Positions 10,401 to 19,162 of a DNA stretch of 34,777 nt are shown piece after piece (position 1 is the first letter of the stretch; the number at the start of each line of letters is the position of its first letter). The DNA is from a virus, in IMG/VR virus record IMGVR_UViG_3300010149_000064, positions 1 through 34,777 of that record. The stretch is one strand, 5' to 3'. The notes under the pieces are model-generated. The model worked only from the letters and a program-made list of their open reading frames with translations, was not told where the DNA came from and did no database searches. The translations under genes and the position numbers were made by a program.

Positions 10401-13400
10401 CAGATGTAGGAGATCGGATTGCCGGTGCATTCGACCCGAAAACAAATACAATCGTGTTTAACACAAACGTCCCGCTTACCGGGCACACGTTGTTACATGA
10501 AATGCTACATGCAGCCACGTCAGCAACCATAGCCAATAATCCCAGCGCGGCTCCTGTACAGGCTATAGAGCGTATATTTAACGAGGTGCGCGAGAGTTTG
10601 CCTTCCTACTACGGATCAAGCTCACTGCTGGAGTTTGTAGCCGAAGCATTTAGTAACCCTAAGTTCCAACAGCAGCTTGCACAGCTACAAGTTAAGGGCA
10701 AAGGCGAGAGCGCATTTAGTCAGATAAAACGTGCGATTGCGCGCATAGCACGGTCTATCTTCAACGTGCAGATCAAGAACAACGCGATAGAGTACAAAGA
10801 GCCAATCTCTGCGCTTGATGAATTAGAGTTGCAGATCGGCTCACTGCTGGCCCCTGCACCTCAGTATCGTAACGCTGAAGTGTTATTTAATGTTGCCAAC
10901 AATCCCAAACAGGCCAACAAGGTGATGAATAGTGTCTTGCGCAACGGGCCAATATTTAACGATGAGGGCAAGACAAAATACCTTGCGTTCATGGAAGACC
11001 CGATCCGCAACGCAGTGCGCATATTAGGGCAGAAAGCAAATCAAATTTTACTGCGCGCCACGCCGCTACATTACCTAGTGCAGATAGGGCAAAAATACTT
11101 CCCCGATGCGAAAACTGGGAACTTGCTGACAAGGTTAAACACGCTAATGAACACTTCTGCGGGGGCAGCGCAGGAAGAAACAGCTAGGGTGCAGGCGATT
11201 ACCAACGGGTTAGCCAAGTGGGCTAACACCCACAAAGACTTGGCTCCTGCACTAAATAAGTTGTTTAACGAGAGTACCACATATGAAGTTGATCCTGAGT
11301 TAAACGAAGCCGAAGCGCGTATAGCGTATGGCGACACAGAACAGTTTGCACGTTGGGAGGCAGTGCGAGATCTCGTGGTAGAAGTGAACAAAGGCGGTGC
11401 AGATGGGATGCGTCAGTATCGACTTGCGCGTAACTTATTCCGCGATCTACGACAAAAGTTAATATCTTCTTTAGAAAAACGCCTTGATGATGCAGGTGTC
11501 GATGCAGCTACCCGTGCAGCTACTATGCAAAAGTTTAACCAAAAACTTGCGGAGCTAGGCACGATTGAACCGTATTTCCCGCTAGGTCGAGATGGGGATT
11601 ACTGGCTGTACTTTACTGCTCCTGACCCAAACACAGGTAGATTAGAATACTATGCGGAGTCGTTTAAAAGTGATACGCAACGTCAACGAGCAAAGGCAAA
11701 ACTAGAACCAGAGCTGCTACAAAACTTTTTAAACTCTGAGTCGGGTAGAGCAGCCATAGAAGCTGAAAAGCAGTTTGCGGCTCAAAGGGGAGATGAAGCG
11801 GTAGCTAGTATGTCCGACGAACAGATCGCGCAGAGCCTTATAGGTATGGGTTCTGGTATCTCCGCTAGGGACGGGTATAAAAATAGCAGTCGTGTAAGTG
11901 ATACGTTTATAAACAACCTTATGCAGGGGCTTACCAAGGCGGGAGCAGACAATAAAGTTAAAGAAGACGTAACAGAGCTTATCTTAAACTCTCTACCCCA
12001 GACATCGTACCTACAGTCGTTTAGAGGCCGTAAAGAAGGCACGGTTGCAGGGGCAGTTCTCGGCTATAATCAAGATGCCATAACAACCATAACGGATAGA
12101 GCAAAGTCTCTTTCACGGCAGATTGTTCAGATGAACTCCCGTGGAGAGTTTAGTAAAATAAGCTCTGAACTAGATAAGTATTACGAAGAAGTGAACCGCG
12201 CGTTACCTGACAACCAGCAAGAAGCTATGCGCACCATGAAAGAGCAATTAAAATTCTTTGCGGATACAGGCGCGTTTCCTACAAATGGCAAGCTGTCTCG
12301 GTTCCTTACAGGCGTTGCGTTTAACATGACCTTGGGCTTCAACGTGTCCGGTGGGCTGGTAAACTTATCTCAAGTACCACTAATCGTCATGCCGTATTTA
12401 GGGGGTAAGTACGGGTACGGCGCAACTATAGCCGCTATGCGTCAGGCTATGAAAGAAATAAAAGCAGGGGGTAAGCTCCTGTCTAAGAAAACTCGCACCA
12501 TTGAAACCGTAGGCACAGACGAAAACGGCAATCTAATAACGGAAACACGCGAGGTGCCTGCTGGGTATTCTGCTGAAAACAAAGATTATTCTGGTGATAA
12601 CCTTACACAATCCGAAAAAGATATGAAAGTTTTTATACCTATTGCGATAGACTCAGGGCAGTTTAGGCGCTCTCTAGACCATGAGATCCTAGATATTGAC
12701 CGCATGTCTGACGTTGGTGCGAAATTTACCAAGGCATCGGGCTTCTTCTTGTTTCACGGCGAGCGCATGAACCGTGAAGTATCTATGATAGCCGCGTTTA
12801 AATTAGCTATGGCAAGGGCGCGTAAAAAGAACCCAGACATTGACCCTGAATCTGCCGAATACGCACAGATGCAAAAGGATGCGGCCATAGAGGCCATCAA
12901 CGATACGGAGATGATGAACGGTGGTCTTGCCGCAGGGTCTACCCCTCAACTCGCACAGAACGATCTAGGTAGAGTTGTGTTCATGTATAAGCGGTACGGT
13001 GTGTCCATGCTGTCACTGCTACACAAGCTCGCTAAAGAATCTCTACAAGGACAAAGCAAAGAGGCTAAACGCATAGCCGCCTACCAACTCGCAGGTATAT
13101 ACGGTTCCGCAGGGGTGTTGGCGGGGGTCGCGGGTATGCCGCTCTATGGCATGGCATCTCTAATCTTTGATACGTTTGCTGATGACGAAGACGACCCGAT
13201 GGACGATGCAGACACCATCGTGCGTACATATTTAGGCGAAGCTGGGTTCCGTGGGGGGCTAAACTATGTAACTGGCATCAATTTCGCAAGCCGTGTTGGG
13301 CTAGGCGAGCTTTTATTTAGGGATACGTTTATCCGCTCTGACAACCCGCTGCTGTACCAAGCACTGGAATATGCAGGGGGGCCGATTGTGGGTATCTTTG

Positions 13401-13927
13401 CACAAGCAGAGCGCGGAGTAAAATTATTCGGTGAAGGTGAGTTCTATCGGGGCTTTGAGGCTATGTCTCCAGCAGCGATCAAGAACGGTATGAAAGCATT
13501 GCGTTACTCTGCCGAAGGCGTACAGACTGTTGGCGGTGATAAGATCATTGAGGATCTACACCCTGCGCATATCGGATTGCAGACTTTAGGCTTTGCACCC
13601 GCAGAGTATTCTAGGCAGCTTGAAGAGAACGCGGTGCTAAAAGGCGCAGACCGTGCGACTTCTCGTCGTAAGAAGAAGTTGTTGGACATGTACTTCCGTA
13701 ACTACTTTGACGGTGCAGATAACTCGTCGGTGCTGCGTAAGATCGCCAAGTATAATCAGGAGCATCCCAACGATCCGATTACAGCAGAAACTATACGGCG
13801 GTCACGTAAGACCCGTATCTCTGGCAAGCAGTCTCGGTATCATGGGGTTACGTTCAGCCCGAAACGCCGTGACGAGTACATGCTGTATGCACAGCAGTTC
13901 GATAAAAACTCGTCTTTGTTTATGTAA
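7448..13927 (+). CDS. Giant polyvalent ejection-type protein with HExxH metalloprotease motif
   Basis: At 2159 residues this is the largest gene. It starts at ATG after AAGGGTTAAATT. The N-terminal part (about 60-280) has Gly/Ala-rich membrane-like helices, and about 290-900 is acidic, Gln-rich and coiled-coil-like. A zinc-metallopeptidase signature LLHEMLHAAT lies at H1017-E1018-H1021, followed by EFVAEAF (about 1062-1068), which may give a third ligand. The C-terminal third, from about 1615, has hydrophobic blocks (FNMTLGFNVSGGLVNLSQVP and later AGVLAGVAGMPLYGM) resembling the LPD38 domain of phage large polyvalent proteins. Such proteins are packaged in the virion and injected with the DNA. 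A protease that acts during entry or on host proteins is inferred. Confidence 0.85.
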   Translation: MGTLPRVSEISGQAYNFTIAGDEPTVDELRRMDAIIRKEDAEFAQYFEETYGESATPGEGAGIANLAGEFFKGIGRGGLGLLETGALGAATLLPEEYEDPTREFIRRQGYAATQGLQPDLGLEDTRTGKFGEAVGSIAGTYAPAIIPGIGLPIAAGLATAAGAGEASERARAEGTDEATRSDAALKGVGVGLTELIPFVGPLQRALRPFGVRNRILRAFEQGGIEGAQEAAANTLQNLIQQGYDPTQLLAEGNLEAAGYGAGAGGLIQLMVDLVIPNRRAGPPKLTDEEQRLVEKAAAPKEVAEAVTPEQQQVINQQAEQLAEELSPEIVGGPDGTQADGAGLAGDGQGVGEPQPGDVPRSPTGTGASQQQGVGEGSKTPDLFGDGDGTQPDTLEVVEEFENQAPKEEEVLAEDGVPSEADAFEMAVARAEQLRNAKEPEDAAFREAAEFEAEQRKAARLQAELEAGQAIDYERIRNTLSKAQKQKDAGGAALVSLPAAKYLAEVGLLKPEDALNPMTANAKVRMLLDAGPDAVQQILEANAPKPTTTATTSETAQQQLEEVEQKAKGKQLIPGYLYPTDPVTLETGKPYPESDTRYAPVQRPRSTPAELEPSAISTAPEPVAALPTMQALDELGVAKGSAAYQIAKNSLAKSIEANDRDAVLADRDSILAALKKYKPKDAELQARVAEYVAKATPKETRPEATERRDDVALERRRAIEAADDAVRSAAQRDQAKALAEEKGNDPTLPDTSGAQPVSEADAQAKRIADARKEALQDPKRPSVALGNQPVRPSDVNELTENALFEEYVRNNTFIRDPISKAKVRPRTSQALSPTQLAHVAQEFGKIQAAKKAVAREQRTDDEVVAAAFKKQDRMEAARVKAFERWLKTREQDAETLSDAELLALRKEFDDDVLVSTENGLSEFMPIPIEYVVGLDYPLDATTLTMLEDNNLGDALRQYAKTTPNPKFAPMAKALARVAGNTRVVFADVGDRIAGAFDPKTNTIVFNTNVPLTGHTLLHEMLHAATSATIANNPSAAPVQAIERIFNEVRESLPSYYGSSSLLEFVAEAFSNPKFQQQLAQLQVKGKGESAFSQIKRAIARIARSIFNVQIKNNAIEYKEPISALDELELQIGSLLAPAPQYRNAEVLFNVANNPKQANKVMNSVLRNGPIFNDEGKTKYLAFMEDPIRNAVRILGQKANQILLRATPLHYLVQIGQKYFPDAKTGNLLTRLNTLMNTSAGAAQEETARVQAITNGLAKWANTHKDLAPALNKLFNESTTYEVDPELNEAEARIAYGDTEQFARWEAVRDLVVEVNKGGADGMRQYRLARNLFRDLRQKLISSLEKRLDDAGVDAATRAATMQKFNQKLAELGTIEPYFPLGRDGDYWLYFTAPDPNTGRLEYYAESFKSDTQRQRAKAKLEPELLQNFLNSESGRAAIEAEKQFAAQRGDEAVASMSDEQIAQSLIGMGSGISARDGYKNSSRVSDTFINNLMQGLTKAGADNKVKEDVTELILNSLPQTSYLQSFRGRKEGTVAGAVLGYNQDAITTITDRAKSLSRQIVQMNSRGEFSKISSELDKYYEEVNRALPDNQQEAMRTMKEQLKFFADTGAFPTNGKLSRFLTGVAFNMTLGFNVSGGLVNLSQVPLIVMPYLGGKYGYGATIAAMRQAMKEIKAGGKLLSKKTRTIETVGTDENGNLITETREVPAGYSAENKDYSGDNLTQSEKDMKVFIPIAIDSGQFRRSLDHEILDIDRMSDVGAKFTKASGFFLFHGERMNREVSMIAAFKLAMARARKKNPDIDPESAEYAQMQKDAAIEAINDTEMMNGGLAAGSTPQLAQNDLGRVVFMYKRYGVSMLSLLHKLAKESLQGQSKEAKRIAAYQLAGIYGSAGVLAGVAGMPLYGMASLIFDTFADDEDDPMDDADTIVRTYLGEAGFRGGLNYVTGINFASRVGLGELLFRDTFIRSDNPLLYQALEYAGGPIVGIFAQAERGVKLFGEGEFYRGFEAMSPAAIKNGMKALRYSAEGVQTVGGDKIIEDLHPAHIGLQTLGFAPAEYSRQLEENAVLKGADRATSRRKKKLLDMYFRNYFDGADNSSVLRKIAKYNQEHPNDPITAETIRRSRKTRISGKQSRYHGVTFSPKRRDEYMLYAQQFDKNSSLFM

Positions 13928-13954
13928 AAAAGGCCCCCACATATAGTGGAGGCC
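13926..13954 (-). terminator. Intrinsic terminator of the leftward operon
   Basis: Read leftward, a 9-bp stem GGCCTCCAC/GTGGGGGCC (one G-U pair, 5-nt loop) is followed by six T (complement of 13926-13931). It lies between the convergent arms, just after the stop of the rightward ejection gene. Read rightward the stem lacks a T-run, so it is mainly the leftward terminator, although the hairpin could also protect the rightward transcript end. Confidence 0.8.
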
Positions 13955-14000
13955 AGTAAATGGAGAACAACCTGTAGTGTGAGTTGTCAGGCGAAGTATA

Positions 14001-14222
14001 TCACACAGTTCTCCATACCCGTAAACCTAATTTTTTATCTTCTATAACAATTCGTACCTCAACGCCAAAATCTTTCATTTTTGCAACAGATTTGACCTGC
14101 TTTTTAGCTTTGTCGATATCTATGCAGGGTAAAAAGAACGACATCCCAACGTCCATACTCTCCCAATCTACGGTAATCTTTAAACCGTCAGGGTTGAGAT
14201 CATCAATCTTCGCTACCTTCAT
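14001..14222 (-). CDS. Small unknown protein, last gene of the leftward operon
   Basis: A 73-residue protein with mixed charge and one conserved-looking core, LKITVDWESMDVGMSFFLPC, then a Lys-rich helix and a C-terminal strand. Its start overlaps the end of the primase-helicase gene by 20 bp, so it is translationally coupled to it. Small basic proteins after a primase are common in phages, and a replication accessory role is possible. No family is recognised. Confidence 0.6.
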   Translation of the reverse strand: MKVAKIDDLNPDGLKITVDWESMDVGMSFFLPCIDIDKAKKQVKSVAKMKDFGVEVRIVIEDKKLGLRVWRTV

Positions 14223-17025
14223 CTACTATATCCATTTTAAATGTTAGCTCAAGAACCCACACTGCTGGCATGTTTAGTTTAGTGCCTTTAGTGATACGCA
14301 TCTTGGTGCGTTTGGCTCCCAGTTTATCCCGTAGCTCGTTTGTAAGCGAGGTATAGTTAAGCTGATGGTCGGCACTCCATTCTTTCAACGGCTTTGGCAG
14401 CAAGAACAGCTTGTTTGTGTCGGGTTCGTACCGCGCCACAAGCTGACCTCTCGGCACCGCTTCGGGGCGCACAAGGTCGTCTAGTCCGTTCTCGTTCTCA
14501 CCTGCACCGCGCAAGTCTTCGTTGCTGTCGATCATTAGCACATTGTTATAATGCTCTGCGATATAGTTACTCAGAGTTTCCTGCACAGACGAACCCACGT
14601 CATCGACAAAGGCTTTGCGCTCCCGCAACTCAGCCACAAGCCAATCGAACACAGCCTTCACATCATAGTTTACATGCCCTAATTGTTTGGCGATAATTAG
14701 ACCTGCGATCACTGTAGCACACCCCGCAGACCAGAAGCGGTTTTCTGAAGCTAACCCTGCTGCCGCATCTATCCGCCTCTGTGCGTCAAGCACAAGCGCC
14801 TCTGCGTTCTCTCTGTTGTTTATCACCCACTGCACATACTCCACCGCGAGCCAACCGTAATTACGTTCTATGGCTTTTAGAAGCTCGTCAGCATGGCGCT
14901 TTAATCTTGGGTCTACAAGCTTCTGCGGCACCTTTAACTCTAGCAACCGTTGCATCTCTGCTTTCGGTTCGGCTTTTTCTCTGGACAATATATCCCACGC
15001 ACTGGTGTTAGCAGAACTCAGGGCTAGTAATCGCCACGGTTTACCACGCGCACGTTCCGTGTTGCCGCTCTGCGCAAGCCGATTTTTCTGCCTGCCGCCC
15101 GATAGGGCATAGGCATACTCTGACATCTGCAACGTGTTAAGATTTGTCATCTCGTCAGAGACAAGCAGCAGGTTGTGGTACAACTCCCCACGGTTCATGC
15201 GGGAGTTTTGCGTATCGTTCTTCTGCAATATCAACAACTCAGGGTCGCCCCATATAGATAGCGCAGCTTTCGAGGTTGTTGTCTTACCAAAACCTGTCTG
15301 GCTAACGAGATGCACCCCAAGGCTGTTTATACCTGTGAACGGCATAAGCACAGTGCCGTAGCTCATGCCGATAATAAACTGGTGCATCTCCCAATCAGGG
15401 CGGTTGTAGAACTCTAGGTTCGACACAATAGCGTCTTTCTCCCCGCGCTCTATAAACGCTTCTAACATACCTCCAGTTTTTGAAGAGGGTGGGTTGTACC
15501 GAATATCGTTGCCGGTAATTAGTTTATCCCCCAGAACAAACTCTTCCATAATATCATCGTCCACCCAACCAAATTGCCGGTGCGCTTCATCTGCTGTATT
15601 TGTTGCTTGCAATTCTTCAATCCACCGCTGTGTATATGCCATCAATGCCTCCAATGGTTTTATGCCAAACACAGCTACGCCGTGCATGGACATATTTTTG
15701 CGGAACTCATCGCGGGAAGTTACGGATGTTAGAGGCACGGTAAACTCTCGTACCCCATCCCTCGGGAGATGCAGGCAGAACGCGATTACCTCACCCAACT
15801 CTGCATCACGTAGTCGTCGTGTAACGTACAGATCGTTCTGGTACACAACAATTTCTTCGGGGTCGCCTTCTTTATTTACGGTGCGTAAATATACCCCGCC
15901 TGTCTCACCCCTAAAGTACGGACGGGGGAATACAGGTATACTAAAAGTTTTCTCTACAGGGCCACCCAACATGCTCTTGGCTTTGATTTCTACGGGGCCG
16001 CTCGCTTCTTTTATCTTCTGCCCTAGCGTTATCGGAGACTTTATCTTGCCTTTGAACGGGCACTCGCCACACACATTGGGATTAAGCTCGTCAAACTTCT
16101 GGCATGTGTACGGGCCTTTAATCTCAGACAACTTGCGCTGCATCTCGTCGTGGTCGTACCCTTGGTGCTGCTCGGATATCTTTACCGCTGCAACGGTAGC
16201 GTCCTTGCAGAACTTTGCGATAGACAACCCCGCTCGCCATAGCGGTTCGCTGATGGTGTTCTGGTTCTCCCATACGTTCTTTAGCTGCGCACAGCCTCGA
16301 CCGTTCAAAGTCTTAGACACGATAGACTTGAACACGCTCTCTTTGTTTGCAGCCAAAGCTTCTTGCAGTGCGTCTGGCCCTAAATCTATCTGCGTGTTTA
16401 CAGGTTTTAGCTCCGCACCCAACGACTGCATAAACGCCGAAAGCTCCACAGGCACGGGTTCTGTCACACCTATGCGCTCTACTGGTAGCGGGGGATCGCC
16501 TTTATAGTTATGGGTGTTGGGCGGTCGCAATATGCGAGCCGCGTCTGCGGTTACAGCAGGGTCTGCCAACAGCCCACGTTCTGCACAAACTTTCTTTAGC
16601 CGCTCCGCAACAGTTAGCCACTCGACTAACGGCGCAGGTTTTGTCAGGGGCCAGTACACATGTACTCCTCGCCCTGAGTTTATTAACATCGGCTTAGGTA
16701 AGTTTAGCTCCCCTACAAATTTTCGTAGGGCCTGCACCGCTTGCTGCTGATCGGGATACTCCTTGCTTGGGCCACAATCTAAGTCCAAGAACAAAGATTT
16801 AAGAGACGCCACGTTCTCTTTCTTGCGGCTACCTGCTTCTCGCAGGCTACCCAAACCAAAATACACGTCAAAACCGTCTGCATCGAAATGATCTGCGGCT
16901 TTGGCAACAGCTTCTAGGCTATCGTAAAACTTCTGTACCCGTTTATCAGTAGCTGCATTTGCTGCAAATACGCAGTAACACCCACCATCTCCTAGCACAG
17001 AGCGTAAAAATTCTATCGTTTTCAT
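14203..17025 (-). CDS. Primase-polymerase / helicase fusion
   Basis: About 940 residues from the preferred ATG at 17025, because GGAGA sits 8 bases before it while the upstream ATG at 17040 overlaps that site. The N-terminus resembles archaeo-eukaryotic primases: an acidic FLDLDCG motif (D81, D83), SGRGVHVYW (117-125) and a block ending ARILRPPNTHNYK (about 163-175). A Cys cluster at C308, C319, C322 may bind zinc. The C-terminal half is an SF3/DUF927-like helicase ATPase with Walker A SQTGFGKTT (575-583) and Walker B LLLVSDE (619-625). It should synthesise primers and unwind DNA at the phage fork. It follows the ssDNA-binding protein gene. Confidence 0.88.
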   Translation of the reverse strand: MKTIEFLRSVLGDGGCYCVFAANAATDKRVQKFYDSLEAVAKAADHFDADGFDVYFGLGSLREAGSRKKENVASLKSLFLDLDCGPSKEYPDQQQAVQALRKFVGELNLPKPMLINSGRGVHVYWPLTKPAPLVEWLTVAERLKKVCAERGLLADPAVTADAARILRPPNTHNYKGDPPLPVERIGVTEPVPVELSAFMQSLGAELKPVNTQIDLGPDALQEALAANKESVFKSIVSKTLNGRGCAQLKNVWENQNTISEPLWRAGLSIAKFCKDATVAAVKISEQHQGYDHDEMQRKLSEIKGPYTCQKFDELNPNVCGECPFKGKIKSPITLGQKIKEASGPVEIKAKSMLGGPVEKTFSIPVFPRPYFRGETGGVYLRTVNKEGDPEEIVVYQNDLYVTRRLRDAELGEVIAFCLHLPRDGVREFTVPLTSVTSRDEFRKNMSMHGVAVFGIKPLEALMAYTQRWIEELQATNTADEAHRQFGWVDDDIMEEFVLGDKLITGNDIRYNPPSSKTGGMLEAFIERGEKDAIVSNLEFYNRPDWEMHQFIIGMSYGTVLMPFTGINSLGVHLVSQTGFGKTTTSKAALSIWGDPELLILQKNDTQNSRMNRGELYHNLLLVSDEMTNLNTLQMSEYAYALSGGRQKNRLAQSGNTERARGKPWRLLALSSANTSAWDILSREKAEPKAEMQRLLELKVPQKLVDPRLKRHADELLKAIERNYGWLAVEYVQWVINNRENAEALVLDAQRRIDAAAGLASENRFWSAGCATVIAGLIIAKQLGHVNYDVKAVFDWLVAELRERKAFVDDVGSSVQETLSNYIAEHYNNVLMIDSNEDLRGAGENENGLDDLVRPEAVPRGQLVARYEPDTNKLFLLPKPLKEWSADHQLNYTSLTNELRDKLGAKRTKMRITKGTKLNMPAVWVLELTFKMDIVDEGSED

Positions 17026-17045
17026 TATGCTGCTCTCCATTTAAC

Positions 17046-17079
17046 ATCGTGGCGGGGGTTGGACCTGCCCCGCCACGAT
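17046..17079 (-). promoter_or_regulatory. Strong 12-bp hairpin between ssDNA-binding protein and primase genes
   Basis: A perfect 12-bp stem (ATCGTGGCGGGG 17046-17057 with CCCCGCCACGAT 17068-17079) with a 10-nt loop sits between the two genes. No T-run follows in the leftward direction, so a simple terminator is unlikely. It could be an RNA-processing or stability element that lets the abundant ssDNA-binding protein be made in excess over the primase. Function is inferred. Confidence 0.6.
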
Positions 17080-17093
17080 ATGACCCTAGACGA

Positions 17094-17810
17094 TTAGTCC
17101 CACTCGTCTAAGATCGACCCTAAGTCTGTCGCAGGTGCGGGAGCAGCCGCCGCCTTCTTACTGACCTTCTTGGGTTCCGGTGTTTCCTCTGGCAGCTCTT
17201 CTGGCTGTATATCCGCAGAGGAAACTAAGTCTTCAAAAGGTGATGCCGTGTTCTCTTCCACGGAAAAACCTTCTTCTACGTCAAACGGAGAATATGATTT
17301 ACGTTCTTCAAGCTTTGTAACTTGCACTGCTTTCAGCCGTAAAGACACCCCGTGATCTCGCATGGAGTAGGGCACAAATACTACGCTAAGATTTACACGA
17401 CTACCCGATGTCAGTTCAAAACCATCAGGTAGCGATTTGTTCTTAGCGTCTACTTGCAAAGGGGGAGAAGTTATCTCACCCCCGTAAGACCCCTTTAAGA
17501 CAGCCTTACCAACATACATACCATTGTCATCTTTCTTAAATACGTCAGATGCTTTTGGTAATTTATCGGGCCAGTTTTTTTCTTTGGCTGCTCTAGCTTT
17601 ATATGCCTCAGACATAGCGCCATACAATTCTTTGGCCTGATCTTCTGTCATAGTAAAAGAAGTCTCAAACTTTGCGCCTTCTGCATCAGGTTTGCAAGGC
17701 ATTGTTCTGCCCCTATCCCCCGCAGACGGATCGTATTTATACGTCTGATTAAGGCGCGGGTATAGAGCGGTCACATCTCTTATGATGTGCGAAGTAGCAT
17801 TATTAGCCAT
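17094..17810 (-). CDS. Single-stranded DNA-binding protein, DUF2815-like
   Basis: The 238-residue protein resembles the DUF2815 phage ssDNA-binding family, an OB-fold group analogous to T7 gp2.5. Supporting features are the segment with PPLQVDAKNK, the strand SGSRVNLSVVFVPY, the block GVSLRLKAVQVTKLE, and an acidic, disordered C-terminal region ending SILDEWD. Such tails recruit polymerase and helicase. It would coat ssDNA at the phage fork. It starts after GGAGAACACCT and overlaps the upstream gene by 8 bp. The neighbours (primase, polymerase, helicase) agree. Confidence 0.8.
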   Translation of the reverse strand: MANNATSHIIRDVTALYPRLNQTYKYDPSAGDRGRTMPCKPDAEGAKFETSFTMTEDQAKELYGAMSEAYKARAAKEKNWPDKLPKASDVFKKDDNGMYVGKAVLKGSYGGEITSPPLQVDAKNKSLPDGFELTSGSRVNLSVVFVPYSMRDHGVSLRLKAVQVTKLEERKSYSPFDVEEGFSVEENTASPFEDLVSSADIQPEELPEETPEPKKVSKKAAAAPAPATDLGSILDEWD

Positions 17811-18510
17811 AGGTGTTCTCCAATTTATATTGAAACCCGTCTACTTCTGTAAACGGAGATGTTGCCATAACAGGTTCGTGTGACACTGCTACAGTTTGAA
17901 GTGCAGCAATGCTTGCGGCATCACTACGTTTTAATTTTAAAGCTACCTCTAATTCTGTATCTGTAAGAGGCTTTATAGCTTTAAAATATACTTTCGGCAC
18001 CGCGCTAGTCTCGTCGAAATATAGCCGCGTTACTACGGACATAGTGTGTGTCCTGCGGGTGCTTAAAAACTTTGCATATGCTTGTAACCCCATATGCCCT
18101 TTCTTTACTCCACCAAATATGGATGAAGCGGGGAGTTGCAGATGATACACTTGCTGCATGTCATCTACTAGCCCTACGGCAAGTCTTTGAGCAAACTTAC
18201 ATGCGCGACTGTCCATCTTTCCAGAACCTCTAATGTTCTGTGTGCAGTCCATGCACCGCGATGCTTGCTTCCTTGCTTCGGGCACTTCTACTGCCGGTAA
18301 CTGCGTATCCGCAGACCAACAGGTAGGGTACGAAGGTTTGCTACGATCATATTCGTCTGCGTAATATGCCCTAGATATCTTTGCAGCGTTTATGATTACG
18401 ATATCTAAAAAACCTTCTTCGCCTAACGGCATCCTATCCCCGCCCATTAACCCTTGAAAGCGCCCCCCGCGTATACTTATGCGGTGAGTATTACCCTCAA
18501 AGTCACTCAT
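17803..18510 (-). CDS. Conserved phage protein with Cys motif, next to the ssDNA-binding gene
   Basis: A 235-residue protein with a central Cys-rich block: C62 in CWSADTQLP, then SRCMDCTQNIRGSG and SRACKFAQRLAVGLV (about 85-112). This resembles a phage family with a C-x2-C ... GS ... C pattern, which may bind zinc or an Fe-S cluster. Mixed strands and helices follow. It is coupled to the ssDNA-binding gene (8-bp overlap) and to the HTH gene upstream (8-bp overlap), implying a replication-module role. No function is established that I know of. Confidence 0.65.
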   Translation of the reverse strand: MSDFEGNTHRISIRGGRFQGLMGGDRMPLGEEGFLDIVIINAAKISRAYYADEYDRSKPSYPTCWSADTQLPAVEVPEARKQASRCMDCTQNIRGSGKMDSRACKFAQRLAVGLVDDMQQVYHLQLPASSIFGGVKKGHMGLQAYAKFLSTRRTHTMSVVTRLYFDETSAVPKVYFKAIKPLTDTELEVALKLKRSDAASIAALQTVAVSHEPVMATSPFTEVDGFQYKLENTYG

Positions 18511-18727
18511 CAGAGGCCTCTTGCAAGGGGAGTTCCATTTGTTCGGGTTTGCTGCTGCTTGTCAACTCTTTTTCGATAGCAGGGATATTATAGCGGTATG
18601 TTGTACCGCCCCGAATGTAATGGTCACGGGGTATGTGACCCTCTTTCACCCACTTTCTAATGGTGTGAATTGATACGCCAAAATACTCGGCGGTTTTATT
18701 AACATCAGAATAAACGGTATCCGTCAT
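18503..18727 (-). CDS. Excisionase/MerR-like HTH DNA-binding protein
   Basis: The 74-residue protein is a typical HTH_17 or excisionase-type winged helix. NKTAEYFGVSIHTIRKWVKE (about 10-29) gives the helix-turn-helix, followed by the GHIP hinge, a Tyr-rich wing ending in TTYRYN, and the closing helix IPAIEKELTSS. Such proteins act as excisionases or small transcriptional regulators. No integrase is in the window, so regulation of the leftward operon or an architectural role is more likely. It is a candidate, not proven, to bind one of the repeated sites at 33-34.5 kb. RBS GAGG precedes the ATG. Confidence 0.8.
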   Translation of the reverse strand: MTDTVYSDVNKTAEYFGVSIHTIRKWVKEGHIPRDHYIRGGTTYRYNIPAIEKELTSSSKPEQMELPLQEASDE

Positions 18728-19113
18728 TTTTTCCTCACTGAAATTGCATACTCGCTATCCACATTAAGCCCTTTGGGTAGCACATCAGGATGCTCCTCTA
18801 AAAACTGCCGCATGTGGGTTTGGTTAAGCCGCTTCTCCAACAACTCTGGTACCTGATGCTCCATGATAAAGTGGTGCATCTGCTCCCAGTCATTTGTCCA
18901 ATACCGCTGCTTAACGGTTCGATAGAACAACCCTTCTGTTGTCCTAACACTCTCTACGCTATGTTCTTCGCAATGCTCCAACAAGGCGCGCTTGATAGTA
19001 TTCATCTTATCAGCGAGCTTTGCGTCTTCATCTTTGAAGTTAGCCGACAACTCCGCACGTTTTTCGCGTATCTTAATGTACGCTTTCGTAAGCTTCTCTA
19101 CAGGAACTTGCAT
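18724..19113 (-). CDS. Unknown helical phage protein
   Basis: 129 residues from ATG 19113, placed 5-6 bases after GGAGAGTT. The longer reading from TTG 19125 would begin on the ribosome site itself. The first 60 residues are charged and helical (probable coiled coil). The second half has the block YRTVKQRYWTNDWEQMHHF and a C-terminal strand with SEYAISVRK. Proteins of this layout are common in phage replication modules, but I know of no function. The 3' end overlaps the HTH gene by 4 bp. Confidence 0.65.
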   Translation of the reverse strand: MQVPVEKLTKAYIKIREKRAELSANFKDEDAKLADKMNTIKRALLEHCEEHSVESVRTTEGLFYRTVKQRYWTNDWEQMHHFIMEHQVPELLEKRLNQTHMRQFLEEHPDVLPKGLNVDSEYAISVRKK

Positions 19114-19162
19114 AAAACTCTCCAAACTTAGTTATACATGGCATATAGTTAGTAAACATAAG

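Noticed and set aside
11209-11227. GTTAGC-N7-GCTAAC in the ejection gene as a member of the palindrome family
   Set aside because: The spacer is 7 bp, not 6, and it is the only such site in the virion arm, so I treat it as possible coincidence.
15494-16507. Long rightward ORF (337 residues) antisense to the primase
   Set aside because: The opposite strand carries primase and helicase motifs in order; this frame is Ser/Cys-rich shadow sequence.
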